DNA from: Eutypa lata
Lineage: Eukaryota; Ascomycota; Sordariomycetes; Xylariales; Diatrypaceae
DNA length: 64,000 nucleotides
Direction of reading: 5' to 3'
NCBI GenBank assembly: GCA_022661535.1
Contig: JAKULF010000007.1
Span: 868,001-932,000 of the forward strand
Positions 35,257 to 46,278 of this stretch are shown here, piece by piece. Below the pieces are notes generated by a model. It was not told the origin of the DNA, did not search any database, and saw nothing but the letters and a program-made list of their open reading frames with translations. The translations under genes were made by a program, and so were the position numbers. Within the stretch, counting starts at the first letter, position 1. Every line of letters starts with the position of its first letter.

Positions 35257-35480
35257 AGAGAAGAGTAGATCAGGTCGTTCCAAATGTGTTTATTATGTAA
35301 ATGATCCTCCGTTACCCGCTAACCGATGACTCCATCTTTTCGTACTGTCTCGAATGAGGTTTACACTTTGCGGTAATGAAGCCTCTGCTATTAAGCGGTG
35401 GCCAGGGGAGCAAGTTGGCTAGTACGTATCGTATGTGCAACTCGTCAATCCTCACACTTATGGACGAAGGAAAACCTAGC

Positions 35481-36366
35481 TTAAACCCGGGCGCTGATTC
35501 GGAGGATCAACCTCTTCGCGTCAGGCTGGTAAACGTACGAGATTGGCGCGGTGCATATCCCCTTCTCCACTCCGTCGACAACCGCCACCGACGCCCCTCT
35601 TCCTGTTTCTTCAGTCAGCTGAGCGTTGAGTTCTCCCAGCTCCTCCAACTGTGCCTTCTCCTCATCATGCGCCTCGGCATGCGCTCGAAAATCAATCTTC
35701 TTCACGTGACTCTTTGATCGCTCCACCACGAAATTATAGCGATGCGATTCGCGTCTCCGTGAGCCAAGCCCATGGCATGCAGCCTGCGCAATGCCGCCTC
35801 GCATCCTGATAGGTTGGCTAGTGAAACATAGTCCCCTTCCACCTTTCCCAGCAGGAAGCCCAACGTCCGCCCGTACTCAGTCAGGTGGCCGAGGAACGAA
35901 GGCGCAATAGGAGGTTTATCTGCATGCTGGTTCTTGGCGATGATTTCGTACGCACAAACGTCTCATACTCAAACAAACTGGGGGATCCACCAGCCAAAAA
36001 TGGCCATCTTGTCTTGGAGAATAACTACAGTCCGGCCCTCGAGCTCGACTTCTTTTACACGTGCCTTGTGACTGGATATCCGCTTTTAATGAGATGACCT
36101 CGACATGCTGGGGATGTCAGGATGACTGGATCTGACCTAGTGGTCCCTAACCAAGAGATGGTTGATTCGACCTCGCTGCCTGGGCCCTGGAATAGCCTCA
36201 TTTTCGTGCAGTCTGATCTCGGCGAAAACGGGGCCAGAGTGTACAGGGATTGTGAGATGGTGTACTCTCTTTCCCGCTCGGACACTTGACATCCCTTCGT
36301 CTTCCGTGATCTCCTGGCTCAGACCCCCAATCTCTGTTTTTTCCGGGTACGATACCGAAGGAACAG
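35481..36366 (-). pseudogene. Protein-kinase-like pseudogene (fungal family often annotated 'alpha-galactosidase A precursor')
   Basis: On the minus strand, fragments in several frames join into one kinase-like protein. In order they are TEIGGLSQEITEDEGM, PVHSGPVFAEIRLHENEAIP, ELEGRTVVILQDKMAIFGWW, AYEIIAKNQHADKPPIAP, FLGHLTEYGRTLGFLLGKVE, ALRRLHAMGLAHGDANR, RYNFVVERSKSHVKKIDF and AQLTEETGRG. HGDxxxxN and IDF correspond to the catalytic loop and metal-binding motif. The frame breaks inside the catalytic loop through a 5-bp direct duplication (GCGATGCGAT, plus strand 35739-35748). Further frame changes occur near 35960 and 36000, and a stop lies near 36145. The family assignment comes from memory of this commonly misnamed fungal family. 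The frame ends at 35481 with a TAA. Confidence 0.7.
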
Positions 36367-38970
36367 GCCGGTGAGTCCGATGAGGAAGCTACCTTCTTCT
36401 CGGGCTCTAGTTAAGCAGAATAGACTACGTGGTTGTGTTGCGCGCGGCGTTTGTGGAATGAAGAATTGCTGTGCCAGAGCATGAGAGGATTCCTCGGTCC
36501 TTAGGGTAGAATAGAAGTCTTCTCTACGGAGTACAAAGTAGTCACAAGAACCGTGAATGTGAATTGTACTAGTGGAAAAGAAAAAGAAAAAGGAAAAACT
36601 ACGCGAGGTACCTACGGACCTATACCGCGCAATCTCGTCCACGAAGCCAGACAGCTTCGCCTGCTGAACTCGCCAGCATGATGTGAGCATCTATTTAAAA
36701 CGGTAGTACCCTCTATCTATGCCCTGCCCAACACTCGTAAAATACGGAAGAGATCCGGGGAAGAACCCTCCCACCCCCTGGTCCCGTTACACTACTCGCC
36801 GCTCTCCGCCATTCTTCAGATCGTGACCAACCTAGGTTTTGACTAATCTAGCAGTCTAGGTATTCACTATGTAAGAAGGGATTTTAGGTTGCTGGCACGG
36901 CAGCTTGTATTTATGCCAAGTTCGGGGGCGAGGGCCAATCGGTACGACACCTCCCCGAGAAGTGCGCTTCGAGCGATGGGGAATCCTTGATTGGTACCTG
37001 ATTTTGCGCAACCAGTAGGGAAATCGATGCGGGGAGAGGAAACGGTTAGTGTAACTATGGGTAACTACAATGTAACCACGTTCGGAGTAATACGTTAAAT
37101 GAACGAGCTGGTCTTAAGCGAAGTGAGTACCTGGCAGGCATCACACGGGCATTTATCAGTGTATGGAAGTAAGATCTGGAGATTATACATTCATGCTATA
37201 GACCTGCATATGAGATATGGTACAAATGGTACACAGCTGAGTGACAGGTGACGTATGACGACGAGCTGCATACTCAAAGCGCAACAGCGGAAAAGCGCTG
37301 ATTGGTGGATCTCACGATCTACCCGGGGAGCTTCCGTATCTAGCTTGGACTGTAAGCTAGAATCCGGGAAGCTGGCCACTTAGAAACTGAAATACATATT
37401 CCGCGCCGCTCATCCCCTGAAGGAAATAAAAATAAAATGTTGCAGAGTATACATAAGACTACGCATAGGGCGGTAGTATTGCATCTGCATACATACCTAA
37501 CGTTAGGTAGCAGCAGCAACAGTAGCAAACAGCTAGAGCTAGTCATTCCTTCAGTCTCAGTATGGGTCGATGGATTTTTCTTCTTTTTTTTCTTTCTATT
37601 TTGCATCGTCACATCGTCCGGGGAAGCGGCGCAACCCGTCGGCCGAAGTTACCTCGTTAAATCTATTTTACCCGGATGAGCCTATCAGAGATTGAGTAAT
37701 TATTATTTGCTTCGATGGAAGGGTGATGGAGGGGGCAATGGAACGCTGTAGGGCTGAAAAAGAAATTTCCCCACCCCCTTTTTGCTCTTCCCTCTTCCCC
37801 CCTCCCTTGGAGAGCTCACTCAAGCTGGCTTGACGATTTGTAGCTTGTATTCCTTAACACAAAGTTTTTGCTTAAGGGTTCAATTCATGTAGTAAGTGAA
37901 AGATATTACGAGGATTAGCAATGAGATAGAACGGCGAACGGACGACCTCCCTAGATGAGCATTAGCTTGCCTCCCCCCTCCATGCCCCATGCACGCAATC
38001 TGTTCCCTGATCCGATCGACGACGATGGCCCCGACGCGGCGCGGCATCATACATACACACATGCATGCATATGTACGTGTATATGCACATACATATATAA
38101 TTATCTGTGTACATACGCGTATTGCCCCAAGGCACATCGTCACGTTGAGATGTAAGGTAGTATTTACGCGCGCATTATCATGTGAAGATTCCCCGTACGA
38201 TTTGAGATATGACACGACTGTTGAAATCCCTTGGAGCCGAAGCAGCCTTCACATTACATCGCCAGTTCGAAAGGAAATTGGGCCAAAAAAGGGCTCCTAA
38301 GCACTATCTAATTAGCGCCCCCTTTCCCCCCCTTCCTTTTAGTCTATGTAAGCTAAGTAATTAGCACACAGGTAACAAGCTATAATTACTGTCTCGGCTA
38401 CGGGAATTGAACGGTGTGGAGTCAATATCGTGGAGGCTGCTAGGTAAGTAGTTAGTTATTGCATTATTGATATTAGACCAATGGACAAGGAATTGGCTCC
38501 CGCCTGACCGCTAGCACCGTTAGGCGATATTTTTCGCAACCGGGGGGGTTTGGCTGCCCGGAATTCACTATCTGGTCGTTCAACTATTCTGCGCTCGCGC
38601 GCGGGGCCGCTAGCAGACCGTAGCGATCGCAAAAATTGTTCCGCGGCAAGGTCTAGTCCTGCGTCGAGGTCGCCAGCAGGCCCTCTGCTGCGCCGTTGTA
38701 CGAGACAGTCCTGTGCGCGCCCATAAAAAGGGCCCAGCGCGCCGTGCCGTCGATTCCGGTTCCTGTTCTCACCCCCCCTCCCCTCTCTCCCCTGAAGCTC
38801 AGGCCGCCAGCAATTGCCTCTGTATCTAAGGAGTTTGGTCTTGCAATTCTCCTTCTATCCTGTGTACGAGGTCACGATTCCCTCGTCACAGATCCGGTCG
38901 TAAACACCGATCAGTTCACCGTCGCATGCACTACTACGACGACCTATCGAAGACGTATCCTCGCACGGCG
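36367..38970. other. Intergenic, 2.6 kb
   Basis: No supported gene. It contains T-rich and C-rich tracts (37560-37600 and 37760-37805), CATA/ATGCAT-type short repeats near 38050-38100 and a GC-rich block at 38580-38720 upstream of the FAD oxidase. The block resembles the promoter or first transcribed part of that gene. Confidence 0.5.
38722..38730 (+). promoter_or_regulatory. TATA-like box of the first FAD oxidase gene
   Basis: CATAAAAAG lies about 240 bp before the chosen ATG and is followed by a pyrimidine-rich stretch (38761-38795) typical of fungal transcription start regions. Confidence 0.4.
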
Positions 38971-40666
38971 ATGGCGCTGACCTTCGTGGCCGTGACCGGT
39001 CTAGCTGCCGCGGCGGCGGCAGCGGCGGCGGCGGTGGGAGCCGGGACGGTGGCGGACCCGAACGACACGTGCGAGCTGATGGCGGTTCAGACGGCCATCG
39101 AGATCCTGTCCCCGCTGACCATCGAGTACAACACCGAACAGACCGAGTACTGGTCGACGGCGTGCGGGGCCATGAAGCCGTCGTGCATCCTGGCCCCCTC
39201 GACCACGGACGAGGTCGCGGCCATCATGGCCGCCCTGCGCGACACCAACGAAACTTTCGCCGTGAAGTCCGGCGGCCACAACCCGAACAACGGCTGGGCT
39301 AGCGTCGACGGGGGCCCGCTCATCTCGACGAAGAACCTCGACGAGGTCATCTTCGATCCCGACACTGAGACAGTAAGGGTCGGGCCGGGTAATCGCTGGG
39401 ATGAGGTTGCTGAAGCTCTGGATGGGACCGGCTATTGTGCGGTTGGAGGTCGTATTGGAAATGTCGGTGTTGGAGGGTATCTCTTGGGAGGTGAGTAGGA
39501 CTATTTCTCTTCCGTTCGGGGGGGAGGGAAACCCCCTCCCCCCTTACGTATTTCGTTGTTCGGTCTCTAACTGAAGGGGTGAATTAGGCGGGCTTAGCTT
39601 CCAGAGTCTCAACTACGGCTGGGCGGCGAACTCGGTGCTGGAGTTCACGCTCGTGCTCCCGAACGCGTCGGTCGTGGCGGTGCGGGAGGACAACCATCCC
39701 GACCTCTTCCTGTCCCTGAAGGGCGGCGGCAACAACTACGGCATCGTCACGTCGTTCCTGCTGCAAGCATATCCCCAAGGCGACGTCTGGGGCGGCAACC
39801 TGTGGTTCGACGAGACCGACAAGACTACCCCCAAGGTGCTCCAGGCCGTCCGGGACTTCACCGAGTACAACACCGACCCTAAGGCCGGCATCATCGTCAC
39901 CTCAGAGCGGACGCTCGCTACGCTGGTGCAGCTGTGGATCGTAAGTTCTTATCCCTTACAATATTTCTGCTCAGGCCACCTTGCTGACACACGACGCACA
40001 CACATACAGGTCTTCCTATTCTACGACGGGCCCGAACCACCGGAGGGGGTATTCAAGAACTTCACGGACATCGGACCGTTCATCAACACAGCCAAGACGC
40101 AAACGATGAGCGAGCTCGTCAGCGGGAACAACTGGGCGGTTCTCAAGGGCAGCGTCTACCAGATCGGGACGGAGACGGTACCACTGCCGAGCGAGGCGGA
40201 CGCGCCCGAGGTCCTCGGCGCGCTCTTCGACACGTGGGTGAACGCGAGCGACGGGGCGGCGCTGGTGCCGGGGACGATCGCCAGCATCGCGTTCCAGCCG
40301 ATGCCGAAGGCGATCCCGCGCATCGCGCGGTCCAAGAACGGCGGCGACCTGATCGACCTCGACGACGACATCGACCGGATCATCATCGAGCTCAACTACA
40401 GCTTCACGTTCAACGCGAGCTACGAAAAGGTCGACACCGTCATGCGCGACACGTATACCGGCGTGGCGGGCGTCGTGCAGAACTACACCGAGGCGGGCGT
40501 CCTGCCCGCCGACGCCTACCTCCCCCTGTTCGCCAACGATGCCTTCTACCCCCAGGACTACTTCGGTCGGCTGAGGCCCGAGAAGGCCGAGCTGGCGCGA
40601 CGGGTACAGAGGGAGGTCGATCCCGAAGGCGTGTTTAAGAGTCGGACTGGAGGGTGGAAGCCGTGA
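38971..40666 (+). CDS. Secreted FAD-linked oxidoreductase, BBE-type
   Basis: Flavoprotein oxidase of the berberine-bridge-enzyme-like (FAD_binding_4 plus BBE) family. Exons 38971-39490, 39588-39940 and 40010-40666 give 509 aa. I choose the Met at 38971 because it opens directly onto a signal peptide (MALTFVAVTGL, ten Ala, then VGAGTVA); another Met lies 15 codons upstream. FAD domain: SGGHNPNNGW, with His103 the likely 8-alpha-histidyl FAD attachment, then GGRIGNVGVGGYLLGGG and NPGLSF-like continuation GLSFQSLNYGW. The BBE tail includes FANDAFYPQDYFGRLRPEKA and GVFKSRTGGW. No Cys occurs where bicovalent members have the second FAD link. Intron 2 (69 bp) is a multiple of three with no in-frame stop. 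The substrate is unknown; sugars, alcohols or secondary metabolites are typical. Confidence 0.88.
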
Positions 40667-41267
40667 GGTGGGCGGTAGTCGGTAAATTAAAGATTACCTA
40701 AAAAATCGGACTTGTTACCTAATACTAACTCTGGAGGGGAAGAGTAGTTATATGTAGGTACTTATGGAGAGATAATACATTCAACTAATTAATGTTTAAT
40801 GTGATTGCAGGACCTTCTTATTTTTGGAGCCTATGTATGTCAGGCTTTGTTCAGCCAGATGTTGTCCTGGAGCGGGGGTAACTATAAAATTAAATTAGGA
40901 GGTAGGTAGGGACCTGCTCACTATCGAGCGCCATTGAAGGCAGTGTTTGCCTGTCCGCCACCTCGCCTTACATCAACTCCTTCTGTGAAGCTAGGAATTT
41001 GGCAGTAGGATGGGTTAGCCAGTAGGACGACATTGGGAATAGTGCTCCGAGCAGTGGTATTGATTAACACCAAGCGACAAGCTTGCTATTAGGTGACTAA
41101 GTCAAAGTAGAGGATAGTGTGTAGGATACTTGTGCGTTTGGTGTGACAGTGAACGTCTATGAATGATAATACTCTCCGTGTACCTTGTGTTTCATATATA
41201 TTTTTATTCGGCGTTGAAGATAATGTTGAGCTATTATCCATCATAGGTGCTCTATGGCCACTCGTCT

Positions 41268-41582
41268 CGTCCGTCTAGGGTTCGAGGTAGTTAACCAATG
41301 GTTAACCATTAACAAACCACCGGTGGGTGGTTTGAAAATGGGGCAATTTACCGCAATTTAAAAAAACCATGGTTAACCATTTTTTTTAATTTTTATTAGT
41401 AAATAACGCGTCGATAATGCGTGGTTAACTACGCATTATTTACTAATAAAATTAAAGAAATAATTAACCATGGGTAGAAAAAAAACCACTGGTTAACCAA
41501 TGGGTCGGAAAAAAAACCATTGGTTACCTATGGGTTGAAAAAAACGAATAAGTAGGTGGTTAATACGAACCCTACGTCCGTC
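41268..41582. mobile_element. Non-autonomous hAT-type MITE with perfect 8-bp target site duplication
   Basis: The 299-bp element spans 41276-41574. It starts TAGGGTTCGAGGTAGTTAACC and ends in the near reverse complement (GGTTAATACGAACCCTA). It is flanked on both sides by the same octamer, CGTCCGTC (41268-41275 and 41575-41582). An 8-bp duplication and TAGGG-type ends are typical of hAT transposons. Inside, a 20-bp arm (41391-41410) is repeated inverted at 41432-41451 with one mismatch. The GGTTAACCA motif recurs several times in the flanks of this hairpin. It has no coding capacity, so it would need a transposase elsewhere. Confidence 0.88.
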
Positions 41583-43926
41583 CAACAGCCCTACGGTCGT
41601 GCTTCAACCCCTTGTAATATTAAACATTATATATAGTATTCCAATTCTAGCATCTATTATCGGAGTATAAATAGCATTATTGGCACTCAAGCAGTAACGG
41701 TTCAATTTTGGCGATGAAACATCTATTTTTGCGGGGTGAGTTTGTAGACTCGACGTCCTGCCGAAATGGATTGTGTGGCTTTCACTCGATCGCTGAATAG
41801 CTTGCTAGCTAGTGCGGCTACGGGAAACTCGGTGGTCGGATCTGGACTGAACGCATGGACACTTGTCGACTTGTGTGGTTTGTACTTGAAGTGGCAATTC
41901 CCATTATAACTTGGACATATCATGTGTTTATTGTTCAAGACCACCTTCGCCCTTCGCTGTTATATACTTAGCACTTGGAAGTCTTGACGTAAGCATAGCC
42001 CGTGATGTTACATACAGTACATTCGAGCTCGACATCTTGTTTCGGGATCGGTGAGGATCTTCTCCAGCTTTGAAATAAATCTGGATGTGTAAGTTAACTT
42101 GTAAGCAAGAATGCCTATGCCGTCTAACGCTACGGGCCGAAAGCTTACTTCACTTAATTTTCTATCCAGGAACCGGCTGGACCGATATAGGGGACTTCGA
42201 ATGCTCCCAAAGCCCGCTTCGTAACTCTGCTCTATCATTCCTTGAGAAGTAAAATGTTGAACATAAACGTGGCTTCTCGATAGCAACCCATTTCCGACGC
42301 CGCTAACACCATTGTTGATACAAGGTACCTACCAAAGATGGGACGAAGGGAAACAATGCAATCCCCTAAATTATAACATCAGGTGAAACCCCCTCAAAAT
42401 TTGAACGAACAGGATTGGGCCGGATGTTCACTTAAATCTCCGGCAGACAACATATTCCATAGACTTCGCTGTTACTTAATTAGTTGTACATATAGTGTTG
42501 GATCGCCTGGATACGTCTGATTTGAAGTAAGGCAACACAATCATTAGCCTCAATATTCTCAGTACCTAGATCGAAGTAAATTTATTTACAATCTTGAGCT
42601 TTAAGTTCTGTTGCGGAGTAGCTAATTTAATAGAGGCAGAGAGGTTTAGTGCTAGAGACCCTTCACTGCCAAGGTGTATAACGGAGGACCACTAAAGAAC
42701 ATCATCCCCAACTTTTAGTAGTACCTATAGAGGGGCCTATTCGAGCGCAATACCATAGCCGGGCCAAGATAGGAGCTGTAAGGAAATGGAATTTAAAGCA
42801 AAAATTGCCCTACCAAACTGCAAAATCCGGTGCCATGAGACAGAGTTGGCAGGATAAAATCATCCTTTATGCATGTATTTTTCCCTTCTCAACACAGGCA
42901 TGCCTATCTGCTTAGACTGTTGAAATCTGGAATTCCAAATGCTATGATCTGAGCTCAAGTATCTAAGCGGGTTATCTGGACCGGTTATCTAGACTGGCTA
43001 TTTTGAGGGGTATGAAACGCCAACGGGCTCCTGGTCCGTGGCTGGAGTCATATTGGCACAGATCCCAAGCTTCTAGAGATATAATCCTGCTACGTCTTGG
43101 CACGCCCTAGTCCAATTAAGACTTTTCTAATAAATTATAGGATTTCCGTTACCTACCCCTTTAACACATATCTCATCTTCCAACAGGTTTAAAACTTACT
43201 AATTTGACCTTTGCAATCTTTTATATCAAATTGAATACGGGTCTTAAACCATTCGAAAAAATGAATCTGTCCGGTTCAAGGGATATCTAATGCCACCATC
43301 CTAGGTCGTCTTGATTATTTCAACTATATTTATTGAAGACGCTATATCTTCTGAGAATTATCCACTGGAATAACCCGATTATTCGACGAAAGCGGCCTGT
43401 AAAGTGCGCTTTCATACTTAATCCTTGATAGTTTAGGTGTAATAGCATTCTCACCAATTTCCCTTAACCCGGATACGCGTATGACATATTTACGTTCGTA
43501 AAATCATGGCGGTTATGCTAAGGACAATACCTCTTCCGTGAAATAGGAACATTGTTATTAGCCCGGTTCGATGAGAGCTTTGAGCAATAAGGATTTCACT
43601 GAAGGCGACCAATCGAAAACCTAGCCTCTAACGTGTAGATCAAGCCGACAACCGTGTTTAAATTGCGGTACTGAAAGGAATATATTGATGTATTTAAACG
43701 TATGGAGAAGAGGGATGACACCTTGATCTGCAATACGACACTGTTGCTAGTGTTCATAATCAACGTTAAATGGCCACGTGGGAGGTGTATAAATGCACCC
43801 GGTTCAACGGAACCATTTATGGGCCATTTTGTTTTATCGGAGCCAACCACTCCGCAGATCAGGAACACGATCGACCTCCATGGGGTTGTTTTTAATATAT
43901 CCTACATCGGCTCGGCCCATGGCCCG

Positions 43927-43934
43927 TATAAATA
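43927..43934 (+). promoter_or_regulatory. TATA box of the SGNH esterase gene
   Basis: TATAAATA lies 193 bp upstream of the ATG at 44120. Between them, GTGGGG (43990-43995, CreA-type) overlaps GGCTGA (43994-43999), which fits the loose XlnR core GGCTRA. These could mark carbon-source control, but the motifs are short. Confidence 0.45.
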
Positions 43935-44119
43935 GCCTTATTTAGCCATTCTAATGATGCGGTCGACATTTATACTCCGTTCAATTTCCGTGGGGCTGAT
44001 AGTGAGGTAGAGTGTCGGAGACATATATAAGATGTGTTTCCCTTCGCCAAGCTTCACCATCCAAAAGGGGTCACTTTTATACTACCTCAGCATCCCACAG
44101 CACTCCTCTTGCAGCCACC

Positions 44120-44955
44120 ATGATCGGTAGCAGGTTCGTCTCTCTCGCGGCGCTGGTCGGCTCTGCCGCCGCCCAGAACGCCACCCTCCGTTACATGCCC
44201 TTCGGTGACTCCATCACTGAGATCATCTGCTGGCGTTCGAAGCTGTGGCAGAAGTTGCAGACCACCGAGTGGGCGACCGTGGACTGGGTCGGATCTGGCC
44301 AGACAGAGAACAACTGCGGTGACAACACGTACGACCGCGACAATGAGGGCCACTCAGGTTTCCTGGCAATCGACATAGCCACTAGACAGCAGCTCGTTGG
44401 ATGGCTGAACACCAACCCAGCTGATGTTATTACCATGCACCTCGGCACGAACGATATCGTCCAGCAGAACAAGCCGGTGGCTGATATCATCGCGGCTTTT
44501 ACCACATTGGTTGGCGTTATGAGGGACAGTAACCCTAACATGAAGATTGTTGTAAGTTTTAATTTTATCTCCACTTGAAATTTTCTCTCGCTGTGGTCTC
44601 TTCTGTGGAGAATTCAGGGGGTGCTCTTGAGTCTTCGCTGATAGCAGCTAATCAGGTCGCTCAAATCATCCCAATGGGCTTCGGCAACTACAACACTCAG
44701 ATCCAAAGCTTAAACACGGCTATCATGCCCTGGGCAGAGGGTCTGAACACCACGGAGTCCCCTATCTGGGTTGTTGATCAATACACGGGATTCAGTGGCA
44801 GTTCTGACCTCCGCGACGGCGTCCACCCCAATGATTCAGGCGATACCAAGATGATGAACGTCTGGTACCCCGCAGTCATCCATGCTTTCGAGGTGGCTCA
44901 GGCAGGAAAGCGATCTTCTGCTGCCAACAAGGTAGAGGTTCCGTTTACGGTGTAG
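44120..44955 (+). CDS. Secreted SGNH/GDSL esterase, CE3 acetylxylan-esterase-like
   Basis: Predicted extracellular carbohydrate esterase removing acetyl groups from plant cell-wall polysaccharide. Exons 44120-44551 and 44656-44955 give 243 aa. The Met after a GCCACC context opens a signal peptide (MIGSRFVSLAALVGSAAAQ). Catalytic blocks are present in order: PFGDSITE with nucleophile Ser31, HLGTNDIV (block III, Asn111) and DGVHPND with Asp198 and His201. The splice (GTAAGT donor; CAG acceptor at 44655) restores KIVVAQIIPMGFG, as in relatives; another nearby CAG would introduce a stop. There is no carbohydrate-binding module. The length is right for a single-domain family member. The exact substrate is inferred from similarity to CE3-type sequences. 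Confidence 0.88.
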
Positions 44956-46278
44956 AGCGTGCTTGGAAAGTAGTTGGGGACTTGCCCCAAGTGAGGGCAG
45001 CAACAAAAGTGTTCATGGTCTGCTTCTACATTATGAGATATAACTATCATAGACATTGCATCAATATTACTCAATGGCTACAGTCGTTTCTGAAGACAGA
45101 AGTATTTATTACTCTTTATTTCCATGGTGATTAAGTCTCTGGATAGCCTAAAAGCTACATAAATCACATCATATGAACGTCAGAGAGCGGGTGACACGAT
45201 AAGTGAGAGACAATAGCCCCCTTTGAAGAAAGTTATTCTCGGATAAAAATGTTCTATGTAAGTAAGCTTGACTACCCAAGTAGACGGAGAAAACCCTAAC
45301 CTTCCAGGTAAGGGGAGATAATAGAAAGTTGGTATGCGAGTTCTTCACGTAATATGTAAATTCTACATAGTCCGTAGCATTTCTTTTTGTAAATGGATAT
45401 AAGATGTATTAAATACATATTGCGGACCGACCTCTAAATTATATTCCAATATCTGTTAGAGCTGTTGAGGACGAAGACAAACTTATATACCGAGAGAATC
45501 TAAGTTTAAACCCCCTTCCTTTTCATCTTTGCCTCTCTCTATTTTTCGGACTTTCGCTTGTCTACGAGCATATCCTAATATTTAGATGCTGAAGGATAAT
45601 ATTCAGTCTCAATAACTGCCCAAAACTGCAGCTTGTTTCAATCATTCTCATAAAGTCACCATCGGCAGTTAAGATGAACGTCACTTTTACACAGAAAGGC
45701 TCGGCCGTTGAACAGGCGTCACATTATTGTTAAAATAATTGTCAGTTTCTACCATATACCTCCACTGACCTACCTACTTATCTAGGACTTATTTATGTCA
45801 CGGTAAGATGCTTCAAATTCGAATAATATTCTAGTTCCAATGCTGAATATAGAATAATCATTGGTTCTTACTGTCTAAATCAAGATTATTCGAATTCGGA
45901 CTTTCAACCTGTCATTTAATTTGGCTCTGAGAGGGTTGGGTTAGTACCCCTGATGGCCTCCAGCCTAACCCTAACGCGTCGTTCGACGCTCAGTCTAGAG
46001 GATTGAAAACAGGAAACAGCAATCCTTGAGTCAACAAGATTCAATACATAGTGAATACGAAGACGTGGAGCCTGGTACTGAAATTGGATGCGCCAGGAGT
46101 TATTTCGTTCCGCATCATCACCTCCTGAGACCTGGACTTTTCCTGGTGCTGAAGTTGCGGCTCAAGGGCTGCACTCCCATAAGGTTTTGGCATTAACCAT
46201 GCGAAACTGCTCGTTCTTGGATCCTTGGAGAGCCCTTTGTGGTAGACCCTTATTTTTCAGAGCTTGTTGATCGTAAGG
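44956..46278. other. Intergenic, 1.3 kb, tail-to-tail esterase and MFS transporter
   Basis: AT-rich with no supported gene. It holds one copy of the dispersed repeat at 45811-45924. A short frame at 46088-46270 shows no motif. Confidence 0.5.
45811..45924. repeat. Dispersed MITE-like repeat, copy 3
   Basis: About 114 bp that aligns without gaps, in the same orientation, to 49247-49363. Shared blocks include TGAATATAGAATAATCA, the TATTCGA region and the end TTTAATTTGG. The ends are partly inverted (CAAATTCGAATAAT and ATTATTCGAATT). It lies 355 bp from the MFS transporter stop. Confidence 0.65.

Larger units (their letters stand above)
40667..44119. other. Intergenic, 3.45 kb, with one clear MITE
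   Basis: Contains a hAT-type MITE at 41276-41574. Minus-strand frames at 41723-41944 and 42008-42286 have some protein-like composition (for example SFRPVALDGIGILAYKLTY and FISKLEKILTDPETRCRAR), but no recognised family and no joining splice sites. They could be relics. The rest is AT-rich with nothing seen. The 3' end is the esterase promoter. Confidence 0.5.

Noticed and set aside
37955..38300. Plus-strand frames across the CATA/ATGCAT repeat
   Set aside because: Composition (His/Tyr/Thr/Cys/Ile from CATA repeats) reflects simple sequence, not protein coding.
41723..42286. Two minus-strand frames that could be exons of one gene
   Set aside because: No GT..AG pair joins them in frame, and no family is recognised; left as a possible relic.
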